Source of the DNA: Candidatus Albibeggiatoa sp. nov. NOAA
Lineage (GTDB): Bacteria; Pseudomonadota; Gammaproteobacteria; Beggiatoales; Beggiatoaceae
Direction of reading: 5' to 3'
Length of the DNA stretch: 51,295 bases
Assembly: GCA_025800385.1 (NCBI GenBank)
Contig: JAOXRS010000232.1
Coordinates: 1 to 51,295 of the forward strand
The notes beneath the pieces were generated by a model. The model did no database searches and was not told the origin of the DNA. It worked only from the letters and a program-made list of their open reading frames with translations. Shown piece after piece: positions 30,601 through 37,958 of the stretch (position 1 is the first letter of the stretch; the number at the start of each line of letters is the position of its first letter). Both the position numbers and the translations under genes were made by a program.

Positions 30601-31409
30601 TTTTAGTGTCATCTTCATCTCATAGTGAATATCATAAAAATAATATAGAACTATGGGACACAGCAACAGGCAATAATATCGGACGACTTAAAGGGCATGT
30701 TGATCGTATTAAATTTGTCAGATTCAGTCCTGATAATAAACGACTTGCTTCACGTACATTATCTGAAAATGACCCAACTATTAAAAAGATTATTAATTCT
30801 CAATCTCAAATTCCTCAGGCTTCTACTAACAATAATGATGATAAGTTAATTCATTTATGGGATGTGGATAGTCAAACTGAAACGCATCAAATTGATGTCG
30901 CTTATCTGATTCATTCTAGTAGGATAGAACAGCTTGAGTTTAGTCCTGATGGCAATACGTTGATTGCCGTATTTGCAGATAATGTGATTCGTTCTTGGGA
31001 TGTGGCAACAGGTCTTGAGAAAACTGCATTTGTTAACAATAACTATGACATACACAGTTCAAGCTTAAGTGCAGATACAGCATTCATGGCATCATCAAAA
31101 GTGGATAGCAATACAATTCAAATCTGGGATACCGCAACAGGCCAGTTATTACGAACTTTAGCAGGTCATTCAGATACAGTGGATAGCCTATTATTTAGTC
31201 TTGATAATCAAACGCTGATTTCAAATTCAGCAGATGGCACGCTACTATTTTGGGATATAGAAACAGGCAATATTAGACATGCTTTCTCAACTGTCAACAA
31301 AATTAAGAGTAGCAAAATGACACTCAGTGATGATGGTAAGCAACTCGCTGTTGTTGATAGCGAAGGACTTACTGTCCAATTTTGGAATATTAGTATATTT
31401 TTGCAATAA
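27636..31409 (+). CDS. secreted WD40 beta-propeller protein, paralog 4
   Basis: A 1257-residue exported protein. Its signal peptide ends near residue 21 (SNVSA). The two N-terminal STRC-type domains (about 28-250) contain small insertions relative to the other copies (AGGQKAV; DASPKNKK). The WD40 region has many FSPDGK/LWDxxTG units and, near residues 880-1257, is closely similar to paralog 3. A short proline-rich loop (TPPPRLPPQ) interrupts one repeat near residue 960. A strong terminator follows the stop. Confidence 0.85.
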   Translation: MNYKYLILLLLFNSLWSNVSAEILYESLSTRCLVKSEPENFMYAGIQVSAGGQKAVRIGAQTVADVPNNQFIPQIEVKTFPEGVSLYHEPNPYSLKLLETTFLLSEGFYTITVSPATAAEGLAIVYARDASPKNKKTLESISTRCYMGSEPENAMIAGIQISGEKPRAEFISYRIDEIPNNQILPALSLETFPDGQFFTEVTSLYNNPNTGYDGNIPLLHRIQNLSQGLYTATIRPSNQAGIGIITVTKPKIITPVSSLPLSANKPIQLSADNKTMLIGSEIWDLETGEQRLILDTQGVYAPPKMAFSPLHSSGRIVVAVYTIGKVELWNTYTGEKEQEFSLPQGTWMQMALSPDGEQLAVSGLYSEIDIWDISTGAQRHSIPIDIESPHTFEFDPTGKLFAATTLNGNVHIWETRTFNKISSINTSADTMLFSPNGKIIVTTNDNIISIWDTLTGKQIAQGLTQPTDEALSLFFNPDGHILASSNRNEENMLIWNMLPIYSLTAIPDKPLILNPEPKFIQKKSNNSNQQAHTFSSDWSFLATTHSDGNIYFEAVPELNIPIKVEVDHFTPITPKTLISSEDIQSLPKKIAACCDLFNLVVSPDGHSIATHSDEYLFLWDVKTGTEIGRLENQSYATLANPLRFSPNGKILAFASQDNMVQLFDLTTGNTVLTLKEDPAVVQAQSIAFSPDSQTIATHFQRNNIVHLWDVATGSSIAKLEHDGYISAMAFQPDGKTLISAVNDYYNPPQSTLYLWNIATGQQISVKNISRHINAMAFSPDGKTLVAGQDELFLLDTVTLDEVAQFSGKPSNKIKALSFSPNGKILVSSGGYTGMIFWDMNTRTLLTHGQNSGYGQFITDNVFASYRNQEIFLYDVSTLYKQQIPTQNTVEPVEQPSLQNIAIKNSLQAHSSDVSAMAFSADGNLFASGANRFNSNVYLWNPTTGKQLFSLGEHYTYTPPPRLPPQILFEQTLYESSYILSLDFSSDGKVLVSSSSHSEYHKNNIELWDTATGNNIGRLKGHVDRIKFVRFSPDNKRLASRTLSENDPTIKKIINSQSQIPQASTNNNDDKLIHLWDVDSQTETHQIDVAYLIHSSRIEQLEFSPDGNTLIAVFADNVIRSWDVATGLEKTAFVNNNYDIHSSSLSADTAFMASSKVDSNTIQIWDTATGQLLRTLAGHSDTVDSLLFSLDNQTLISNSADGTLLFWDIETGNIRHAFSTVNKIKSSKMTLSDDGKQLAVVDSEGLTVQFWNISIFLQ

Positions 31410-31421
31410 AGTGATAAATAC

Positions 31422-31460
31422 GCTCATTTCATGCCTTTTTTCGAAATGAGCACATTTTTT
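31422..31460 (+). terminator. intrinsic terminator after WD40 paralog 4
   Basis: GCTCATTTC (31422-31430) pairs with GAAATGAGC (31443-31451) around a 12-base loop and is followed by ACATTTTTTT. It ends where the convergent TonB receptor gene ends. Confidence 0.85.
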
Positions 31461-33631
31461 TAAAATTTGTAACGGAATTCCAGAAAATAAAATCGATCTG
31501 CCCCCGGTAAATCATTAGGTATCATCACACTGGTGCTGCCAATATCGGGTTCAGGCGATGGATAACGCACATCAGCATCAAGTAAATTTTTAACACCGAT
31601 TGCAAAGTTGGTTTTACCTTTCCGAATATCTTTATAACGCAAGACAAAATCCACTGTTGTATAACCATCTAAATCAGCGCGGTAATCATTAGGCGGTCTC
31701 GTCCAACCATCATTCCAATTCAATTGCGTATCTAAATACCATTTATAACCTAGCAAGTAATCCACGCGGGCGAAAGCGGTTTGTTTAGGTGCACTGGGTA
31801 AATCTAAATCAGTCACTTTGTTTTTAGAACTTTGGTAACTGTAATTAAACAATAAACTCGATTTACTCGATGTTTTCCAACGCATTTCAAACTCCCCCCC
31901 CATACCACGCCACTTCTCTTCATTACCAAATCCATGCTCTGAACCGCCAAATGGTACAATAGCAATTTTATCTTCAATATCATAGCGAAAGAGGTTCAAA
32001 GCAAAATTCAAGTCATTGTGTAAACTGTAATTAAAGACCAATTCCCATGTTTTTACTTTCTCAGGCTTTAAGTCTGGATTACCCAATGTAACGGGATTAT
32101 TTTGAGTATATAGTTCTTGAAAAGCAGGCGCACGGAATGCTTCGCCATATAGTAATTTAACAATCAAATCTTCATCGGCTTCCCAAACTAAACCTAATCT
32201 GGGATTAAATACCGATCCAAAATCAGAATAACGATCATAGCGTAAACCTGTGGTTAATTCCCAATTGGTATCAATCGCCCAACTATCTTGAATAAAAGCA
32301 AACCAGCTGCTTCTAGCATTTTCTGAAATAAACAAATATGGCGTGTCACTAATATCTAATAATTGTGTTGTTGGAATGCGGCCTTCAGCAAATGGATTTT
32401 TACCAAAATTCTGGGTTGCCGTGACTTTATACATATCATAATAGCCATAACCTGCACCGAGCTGAATTTGATGCCCTTTAAAACCTCGATATATCGCTGA
32501 TAAATTAAGTTGTGAGTTTTCACTGTAATTACTGGGTGCACCAATATAACCAATCGGATATGCACCACCAAATGCACCTTCAGGAAATGCATAGAAAAAA
32601 GCAGTACGTGCAGTATGTAAATAGTTAAAATTGGCTTTTACACCCCAATTCTCAGATAAATCCTGATTATTATAAATAAGCTCAGCATTGATTTTTCTAT
32701 CCTGCATCGGTTGTCTATCATCTAAAGCCTGTGCAACCCCCGTCCCTGCGCCCATATCATCCGCTTTATGCACACCTGCCCGTAATCGCCAATTGTCTTT
32801 CGCAATATCAAATCGGGCATCATATGTGGTTATTTCTGAGCCATAATGCCCCGGAGCATCTGAAACATTGGTGTCAAGCACCTGATCCCAATAAGTTTGT
32901 GCATCACTTTCAACAATACGCCGATGTCCATCTGTATTACCAAAATTCAGCATTGCACTAAGCTCAAAGCCATTCCATTCATGACCATGTAATAGCCAAA
33001 TATCTTGCGTGTTTTGATTACCAATTCTAAACCCCGCTTCTGTGCCATCAATTTCTTGCCCTGATTTGGTTACAATATTAATCACACCTGCGAACGCATC
33101 CGCTCCATATAAGGCTGATCCAGGCCCTCTAATCACTTCCACTCTCGAAATTGTACTGACAGGAATACCGCTCCAAAACACGCCCTTACTGCCCGTATAG
33201 TTATCAGACATGCGTGCACCATTGAGTAAAACTAAAATTTCAGGATTGTAAACAGAGGAAATGCCACGAATGGAATAAATAGGAATGTTGTACCAGTTAT
33301 AGCTGACTTGTAATCCCGGTACAGATTGTAGAATATCTTCTAATGTTCTTGCCCCCATTGCCTCAATATCTTGGGCAGTAATCACAGAAGTCACAGCAGG
33401 CGCACGATCAGCATACTGTGTTGTTCCCGTTGCAATAGCAGTCTTTTTCGCTCGAACAAGTCCGTCAAATATATCAAATGTCTCATCTAAACGAATTTCA
33501 ACTTGCCCTAACTCAGCCAGCGTTAAATTTTTTAAGTCTGCTAAAATTCGTTCATCATCTGGCTCAATTGCCAAACCTGCCTGTGTACATAACAGACCAC
33601 TTATTAACAGTAAAAAATAAAACCTACTCAT
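31460..33631 (-). CDS. TonB-dependent outer-membrane receptor, copy 1
   Basis: A 723-residue receptor. The signal peptide (...TQAGLA) is followed by a leader with the LTLAELGQVEI segment seen in one class of TonB receptors. The plug domain (about 75-190) has VITAQDIEAMGARTLEDIL and VEVIRGPGSALYGADAFAGVINIVTK. A 22-strand-type barrel ends in ...EFRYKF with the C-terminal phenylalanine used for outer-membrane assembly. It probably takes up a siderophore, cobalamin or another ligand. The sequence does not reveal which, and no TonB, ABC or regulator gene is adjacent. A GTG three bases upstream (33634) is an alternative start. It is a close tandem paralog of the gene at 33745-35931. Confidence 0.85.
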   Translation of the reverse strand: MSRFYFLLLISGLLCTQAGLAIEPDDERILADLKNLTLAELGQVEIRLDETFDIFDGLVRAKKTAIATGTTQYADRAPAVTSVITAQDIEAMGARTLEDILQSVPGLQVSYNWYNIPIYSIRGISSVYNPEILVLLNGARMSDNYTGSKGVFWSGIPVSTISRVEVIRGPGSALYGADAFAGVINIVTKSGQEIDGTEAGFRIGNQNTQDIWLLHGHEWNGFELSAMLNFGNTDGHRRIVESDAQTYWDQVLDTNVSDAPGHYGSEITTYDARFDIAKDNWRLRAGVHKADDMGAGTGVAQALDDRQPMQDRKINAELIYNNQDLSENWGVKANFNYLHTARTAFFYAFPEGAFGGAYPIGYIGAPSNYSENSQLNLSAIYRGFKGHQIQLGAGYGYYDMYKVTATQNFGKNPFAEGRIPTTQLLDISDTPYLFISENARSSWFAFIQDSWAIDTNWELTTGLRYDRYSDFGSVFNPRLGLVWEADEDLIVKLLYGEAFRAPAFQELYTQNNPVTLGNPDLKPEKVKTWELVFNYSLHNDLNFALNLFRYDIEDKIAIVPFGGSEHGFGNEEKWRGMGGEFEMRWKTSSKSSLLFNYSYQSSKNKVTDLDLPSAPKQTAFARVDYLLGYKWYLDTQLNWNDGWTRPPNDYRADLDGYTTVDFVLRYKDIRKGKTNFAIGVKNLLDADVRYPSPEPDIGSTSVMIPNDLPGADRFYFLEFRYKF

Positions 33632-33744
33632 CACGCATCCTTTTCTATATAAAGAAGTTAATGACTGAGAATTTTTATAATAAGTTATGAGTTATATTCA
33701 AGTCAAAATGTTATAGTTACAATAAGTTATACCTTTTAACAATC

Positions 33745-35931
33745 TTAAAATTTATAACGCAATTCTAGAAAATATGTTCTATCTGCTCCCGGTAAATCAT
33801 ACGGAATATTAACAATGCTGCTATCTACACTAGGGGCTGGAGATGGGTAGCGCACATCAACATCAAATATATTTTTCACTCCAATCGCCATATTCACATG
33901 CCCAGTACGATTATCTTTACGGCGCAGTGTTAAATCCATTGTGGTATAGCCATCTAATTTAGGGCGAGGATCATTTGCAGCTCTTGCCCAACCATCATTC
34001 CAGTTCAATTGTGTATCGATATACCATTTTGTACCCAATAAATAATCAGCCCGTAAAAAAGCAACTTGTTTTGAAGCATTGGGCAAAGTTTCACCTGCTG
34101 CATTTTCCGAATCCTGATAACTGTAATTAAATAATAGACTAGAATAGTGACTTGTTTTCCAACGAGCTTCAAACTCCATTCCCTGCCCTTTCCAAGCCTC
34201 TGCATTATTGTAGCCAAAAACAGAATTATTTAACGGTACAACGGCAATTCTTTCTTCAATTTCATAGCGAAACAGATTTAAAGATAAATGCATTCTATCT
34301 GTTACACGATAATCTAACGCCAGCTCCCACGTTTCAATTTCTTCTGGTTTTAGATTAGGATTACCTTGTGATACTGGGTTATTTTGGTTATATAGTTCTT
34401 GAAAAGAAGGTGCACGAAATGCTTGACCGTATAAAAGCTTAACTACCAAATCTGAGCGGGGTTGCCACACTAAGCCGAGACGCGGATTTGTTGTTGAACC
34501 AAAATCAGAATAATAGTCATAGCGTATACCTGCCGTTAACGCCCATTGAGAGCTTAATTTCCAAGTATCTTGTACAAATATAAAGTAATTATTTCTAGCT
34601 ACTTCAGGCATATAGGCTGCTGCAGTATCTGTACCATCAAATAATTCTAAAGGCGATAAGATTTCATTTGTAAATGGGTTTAAGCCAAAATTACGTAACT
34701 CACTCACTTTATATAAATCATAGTAGGCATAGCCTGCCCCAAATCGAATTTGGTGATTTTGTAGGCCATGATAGGTTGCAGATAATGAAAACTGAGATTG
34801 ATTTTCTGAACCTGCTGGACGACCTAAAAATCCAATTGGGTAAGCCCCATCAAATGCATTGGGTGGATATAACTGCCAAGCCGCTGCAAAGTCACCGTGC
34901 CAATAGCTTAAACGTGCCTCTAATTCTAAATTCTCTGTCACAGTCGGGTTGTGATACGTTAAGTCCGTTGTAAAACGTTCAAAATTAATAGGTTTAGTAG
35001 GATCAATAGCTTGTGCGCTACCCACACCCGCACCCATTTCATCACTTTTAAAAAAATCAGCTCGCCATCGCCAGTGCTGTTTTTCAATATCAAATCGAAT
35101 ATTGTAAGTCGTTAACTCTGAACCATATTTATGAGGAGCTAAAGAAGCATTGGTAGCAAAAACATGATCAAAAGCCGTTTGTGCATCAGCTTTAACAATG
35201 CGCTGGTGTCCGTCTGTTTTACTAAAATCAATCATTGCAGCAATATTTATGTCGTGCCATTTGCTGCCATGTAATAGCCATCCATCTTTTGTATTATTCG
35301 AACCTATGCGCATACCGACTTCAGTGCCATTAATATCTTGAGCAGATTTTGTAATAATATTAATCACCCCAGAAAAAGCATCAGCACCATATAACGCAGA
35401 ATTAGGCCCTCTAATGACTTCAACGTGCTCAATGCTACTGATGGGGTAGGTACTCCAAAATAATGCCTTGCTACCCGCAAAACTGTCGTTTATACGCACA
35501 CCATTTACTAGCACCAACACTTCGGGGTTATAGCCTGATGAAATACCTCGTATACTGTAGATAGGAATATTGAACCAATTATTGGCAATTTGTAGCCCCG
35601 GCACACTATGTAGGACTTCTTCCAACGTTCTCGCACCCATAGCCTCTATATCTTGGTTAGTAATAACAGAGGTTACAGCAGGTACAAAATCTGAAAATTG
35701 CTGTGTACCCGTCGCAATTGAGGTTTTTTTCTCTTGTACGAGTGCATCAAATATATTAAATGTATCATCCAAATAAATTTCAATTTGCCCGAGTTCGGTT
35801 AAGCTCAGCGTTTTTAGCCTTTCTAATAATTGAAACTCACTTTGTTGTTGATTGGCAAAACAATTTGTTACATATAATAAATTTATATCCAATAAGATAA
35901 TTTGCAATACAAAAAATATACTTAGCCTCAT
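33745..35931 (-). CDS. TonB-dependent outer-membrane receptor, copy 2
   Basis: A 728-residue receptor, collinear with copy 1 along its whole length. It has the same leader (LSLTELGQIEIYLDDTFNIFDAL), a plug with VITNQDIEAMGARTLEEVLHSVPGLQ and VEVIRGPNSALYGADAFSGVINI, and the same barrel end (LELRYKF). Differences are spread throughout, with the external-loop regions most variable, which suggests related but distinct ligands. It lies upstream of copy 1 in the same direction with a gap of about 110 bases. Beyond its start is the long DnaA-box-rich non-coding region. Confidence 0.85.
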   Translation of the reverse strand: MRLSIFFVLQIILLDINLLYVTNCFANQQQSEFQLLERLKTLSLTELGQIEIYLDDTFNIFDALVQEKKTSIATGTQQFSDFVPAVTSVITNQDIEAMGARTLEEVLHSVPGLQIANNWFNIPIYSIRGISSGYNPEVLVLVNGVRINDSFAGSKALFWSTYPISSIEHVEVIRGPNSALYGADAFSGVINIITKSAQDINGTEVGMRIGSNNTKDGWLLHGSKWHDINIAAMIDFSKTDGHQRIVKADAQTAFDHVFATNASLAPHKYGSELTTYNIRFDIEKQHWRWRADFFKSDEMGAGVGSAQAIDPTKPINFERFTTDLTYHNPTVTENLELEARLSYWHGDFAAAWQLYPPNAFDGAYPIGFLGRPAGSENQSQFSLSATYHGLQNHQIRFGAGYAYYDLYKVSELRNFGLNPFTNEILSPLELFDGTDTAAAYMPEVARNNYFIFVQDTWKLSSQWALTAGIRYDYYSDFGSTTNPRLGLVWQPRSDLVVKLLYGQAFRAPSFQELYNQNNPVSQGNPNLKPEEIETWELALDYRVTDRMHLSLNLFRYEIEERIAVVPLNNSVFGYNNAEAWKGQGMEFEARWKTSHYSSLLFNYSYQDSENAAGETLPNASKQVAFLRADYLLGTKWYIDTQLNWNDGWARAANDPRPKLDGYTTMDLTLRRKDNRTGHVNMAIGVKNIFDVDVRYPSPAPSVDSSIVNIPYDLPGADRTYFLELRYKF

Positions 35932-36201
35932 AAAAATAAACCCTTACCCATTCAAAAAGTAACTTCGCGTAATAATACCAGTACTAAGTTACGAATAAAG
36001 TTTCCTATAATTTATATATGATTTAAAATCAAAGTATTATATATTTTTTCTAAGATACGAAAGCATATTTACCACATCCATACAAAAAATATTACAAGTG
36101 AACACTCAAACTTATCCACAGATTATTCGAGTTATCCACAACCAAACTTATCAACAAATTTTTTGCTTACATTATTAATATTGTTTTATATATATTTATA
36201 T

Positions 36202-36213
36202 TAGTAGTAGTAG
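36202..36213 (+). repeat. (TAG)4 run, candidate DnaA-trio element
   Basis: Four TAG triplets in a row sit between an AT-rich segment and GGGAGGG (36214-36220), with a perfect DnaA box starting at 36228. DnaA-trios are the single-strand contact sites of DnaA next to origin-proximal boxes. Whether the orientation of the adjacent box is the productive one was not established. Confidence 0.5.
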
Positions 36214-36362
36214 GGGAGGGTCTTTTCTGTGGATAACTCTGTTTTTTATTTTAAATTCATTTGGTTATCCTGTGGATAAACCTGTGGAAAAGCTGTGGAT
36301 AACTATGGGATAACTTTACCTCGCGTTAGGTATAAAAAAACTTATCCACAGAAAATTAGACT

Positions 36363-36416
36363 TTATCCACAGGTTATCCACAGGTTATCCACAAGTTATC
36401 CACAGAGTTATCCACA
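36363..36416 (+). repeat. five head-to-tail DnaA boxes with 11-bp period
   Basis: Perfect TTATCCACA copies start at 36363, 36374, 36385, 36396 and 36408, that is at steps of 11, 11, 11 and 12 bases, with another at 36342 two helical turns before. All lie on the same face of the helix and point the same way, an arrangement that would favour a continuous DnaA filament. Confidence 0.9.
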
Positions 36417-36571
36417 GGCTAAGTTATTGATTTTTCGTTCACGACATTTTTATACTAGGGGGATAAAAAGGTAAAAGCTTTAATATCTCAGCTGGGATTT
36501 TCTATTTATCTATTTGCATTTAAAGTTATTTATTGTTGTTTGGATAGTATGATTGCTAAATATTTGTTGGT

Positions 36572-36734
36572 TGTGGATAACTCGAACAGGCTGTGGATAA
36601 CTTGTGGATAAGTTTTATCTGATTGTGGATAACTCAAATAACCTGTGGATAAGTTCGGTTTGCTTGTGGATAACTCGAACAATCTGTGGATAAGTTCGAT
36701 TTGCTTGTGGATAACTCGAACAACCTGTGGATAA
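36572..36734 (-). repeat. nine DnaA boxes phased at two helical turns
   Basis: Perfect TGTGGATAA copies start at 36572, 36592, 36603, 36624, 36644, 36665, 36685, 36706 and 36726. Steps alternate 20 and 21 bases, with one 11-base step. Spacers alternate between CTCGAACA(A/G)- and GTTCG(A/G)TTTGC-like sequences, so the right part is a 41-base tandem repeat with two boxes per unit. The average of 20.5 bases is two turns of B-DNA. Confidence 0.9.
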
Positions 36735-36789
36735 ATTATTCTTAGCTATACTTATAAAAATATATTTTTGACTCTTAGAGAATGAATAA

Positions 36790-37206
36790 ATGTTTAATAT
36801 GCGTTTGTTATATATTATTTTTATCTGTTTTTCCTTAACTTTTACACCTGTTACTCAAGCCAGTATTTTTGGTGCGATTGCGAAAATTTTTAAAGGGTCT
36901 GATGAAGTGGCTCAAGCTGCAGGTAAATCCGATGAAGCAACAGAGGCCTTAAAATTAGTTGATGAGGCGAGTCAAACAACAGATGATATGGTGCTTGTAA
37001 CAAAAGAAACGGCAGAAGCCAGTGATGATATTCCGCTTGTGACTAAAACAGAAAAATTGCCTGTTGCACAACAACCTACAGATGATTTGGCAACAACAGA
37101 AGTTGCAGGAGATAACAACATTTTAGGCGATATTGCCATAGAAGTAACAATGCAGGCAGCAGAAATTATGGCTGCAGAGCAGGAGGAAGAAGAAACGACA
37201 GAATAA
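36790..37206 (+). CDS. small secreted acidic protein of unknown function
   Basis: A 138-residue protein with a clear signal peptide (about 1-24, ending TQASI). A short amphipathic segment (FGAIAKIFKGSDEV) follows, then an acidic tail rich in D, E, T and A with loosely repeated DDM/DDI-VLVTK units and an EEEE-rich end. I do not recognise the family. It starts 56 bases after the last DnaA box, so its promoter must lie within or beside the box array and could be DnaA-sensitive. It shows no domain that would link it to replication. Confidence 0.6.
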   Translation: MFNMRLLYIIFICFSLTFTPVTQASIFGAIAKIFKGSDEVAQAAGKSDEATEALKLVDEASQTTDDMVLVTKETAEASDDIPLVTKTEKLPVAQQPTDDLATTEVAGDNNILGDIAIEVTMQAAEIMAAEQEEEETTE

Positions 37207-37336
37207 TTTATTAAGCGTACCTTGCTTGAGTTTAGTATTATTTTTTAGCCACCAATGAGTTTAAATATTTTGATAAATTTTAGGCGGATTGAATTTAAGT
37301 GCTTTATAATAAATGATATATATTTTTTAGCCTAAT

Positions 37337-37699
37337 TTAGGTTTGTGCATAATGGCATTGAACGCGCTCGACCAAACCTTGCTCATTTAACTCAAACACC
37401 TCAGCTGCAATCAAATTATTCACACTTTGATAATGCAATGTAATACTTTTTACACCCACAAATACACTGAACAACGTAAATTGTAAATCGGGATAAGCAG
37501 CCAACCCTTTAGCAAGATACTGTTTCACATTTTCTTTGCCCTGTAACATCCCCGCTTTGTTATCAGTTAGCTTTAATAGAAACATACTAAAATACTCAAC
37601 ATTCTCATCGTAATGTGCCATGACACGTTCTAAATCATGTGCGTTCCATGCTGCTATCCAATCATTTGCAAAATTTTGGGCTTGTTGTTCTGTAATCAT
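37337..37699 (-). CDS. SnoaL-like / NTF2-fold protein
   Basis: A 120-residue cytoplasmic protein with the layout of the SnoaL-like (NTF2-fold) family. An N-terminal helix with WIAAWNAHDLERVMAHYDENVEYFS is followed by the strand-rich part with YPDLQFTLFSVF and a final VERVQCHYAQ strand. The fold serves small-molecule isomerases, hydrolases and ligand-binding proteins, so function cannot be deduced. GGAG precedes the start at a good distance. It is a single gene facing away from hldE. Confidence 0.7.
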   Translation of the reverse strand: MITEQQAQNFANDWIAAWNAHDLERVMAHYDENVEYFSMFLLKLTDNKAGMLQGKENVKQYLAKGLAAYPDLQFTLFSVFVGVKSITLHYQSVNNLIAAEVFELNEQGLVERVQCHYAQT

Positions 37700-37958
37700 A
37701 TTTGACTCCTATTTTCAAATAAATCAAAATATTACAAGCTTAAATGTCAGTTTGGACTAATAAATTATTAAGCTGTTTATAAAATAAATACCAATGATAT
37801 GATGATATTTTTTATGTACGGATTGTTTTCTAAATACATTAATAAAACCAGTCCATTTCCGCTATACTGCACTCTGAACAATGAAAATATTATAAACTAT
37901 AAAAATATTGACATATCAAACAAATAAACCAGCATTGATTCATAATTCGCAAAGTCCC

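Larger units (their letters stand above)
36112..36734. other. DnaA-box-rich region, candidate replication origin
   Basis: Twenty perfect DnaA boxes (TTATCCACA or TGTGGATAA) lie in 623 bases, plus two with one mismatch (36148-36156 TTATCAACA; 36283-36291 TGTGGAAAA). Orientation changes in blocks: forward at 36112-36140, reverse at 36228-36302, forward at 36342-36416, reverse at 36572-36734. An AT-rich stretch at about 36160-36203 is followed by (TAG)4 (36202-36213), GGGAGGG and then a DnaA box. This resembles the DnaA-trio/GC-spacer/box layout of bacterial unwinding regions. No GATC site was seen. It could be oriC, or a DnaA-titration locus. Flanking genes are a TonB receptor and a small secreted protein, not dnaA, dnaN, rpmH or mnmG. 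Confidence 0.8.

Noticed and set aside
36061..36780. CRISPR array or iteron plasmid origin
   Set aside because: The repeats are 9-base DnaA boxes with short related spacers, not 25-40-base repeats with unique spacers. No plasmid replication gene is near, although an integrated plasmid origin cannot be fully excluded.
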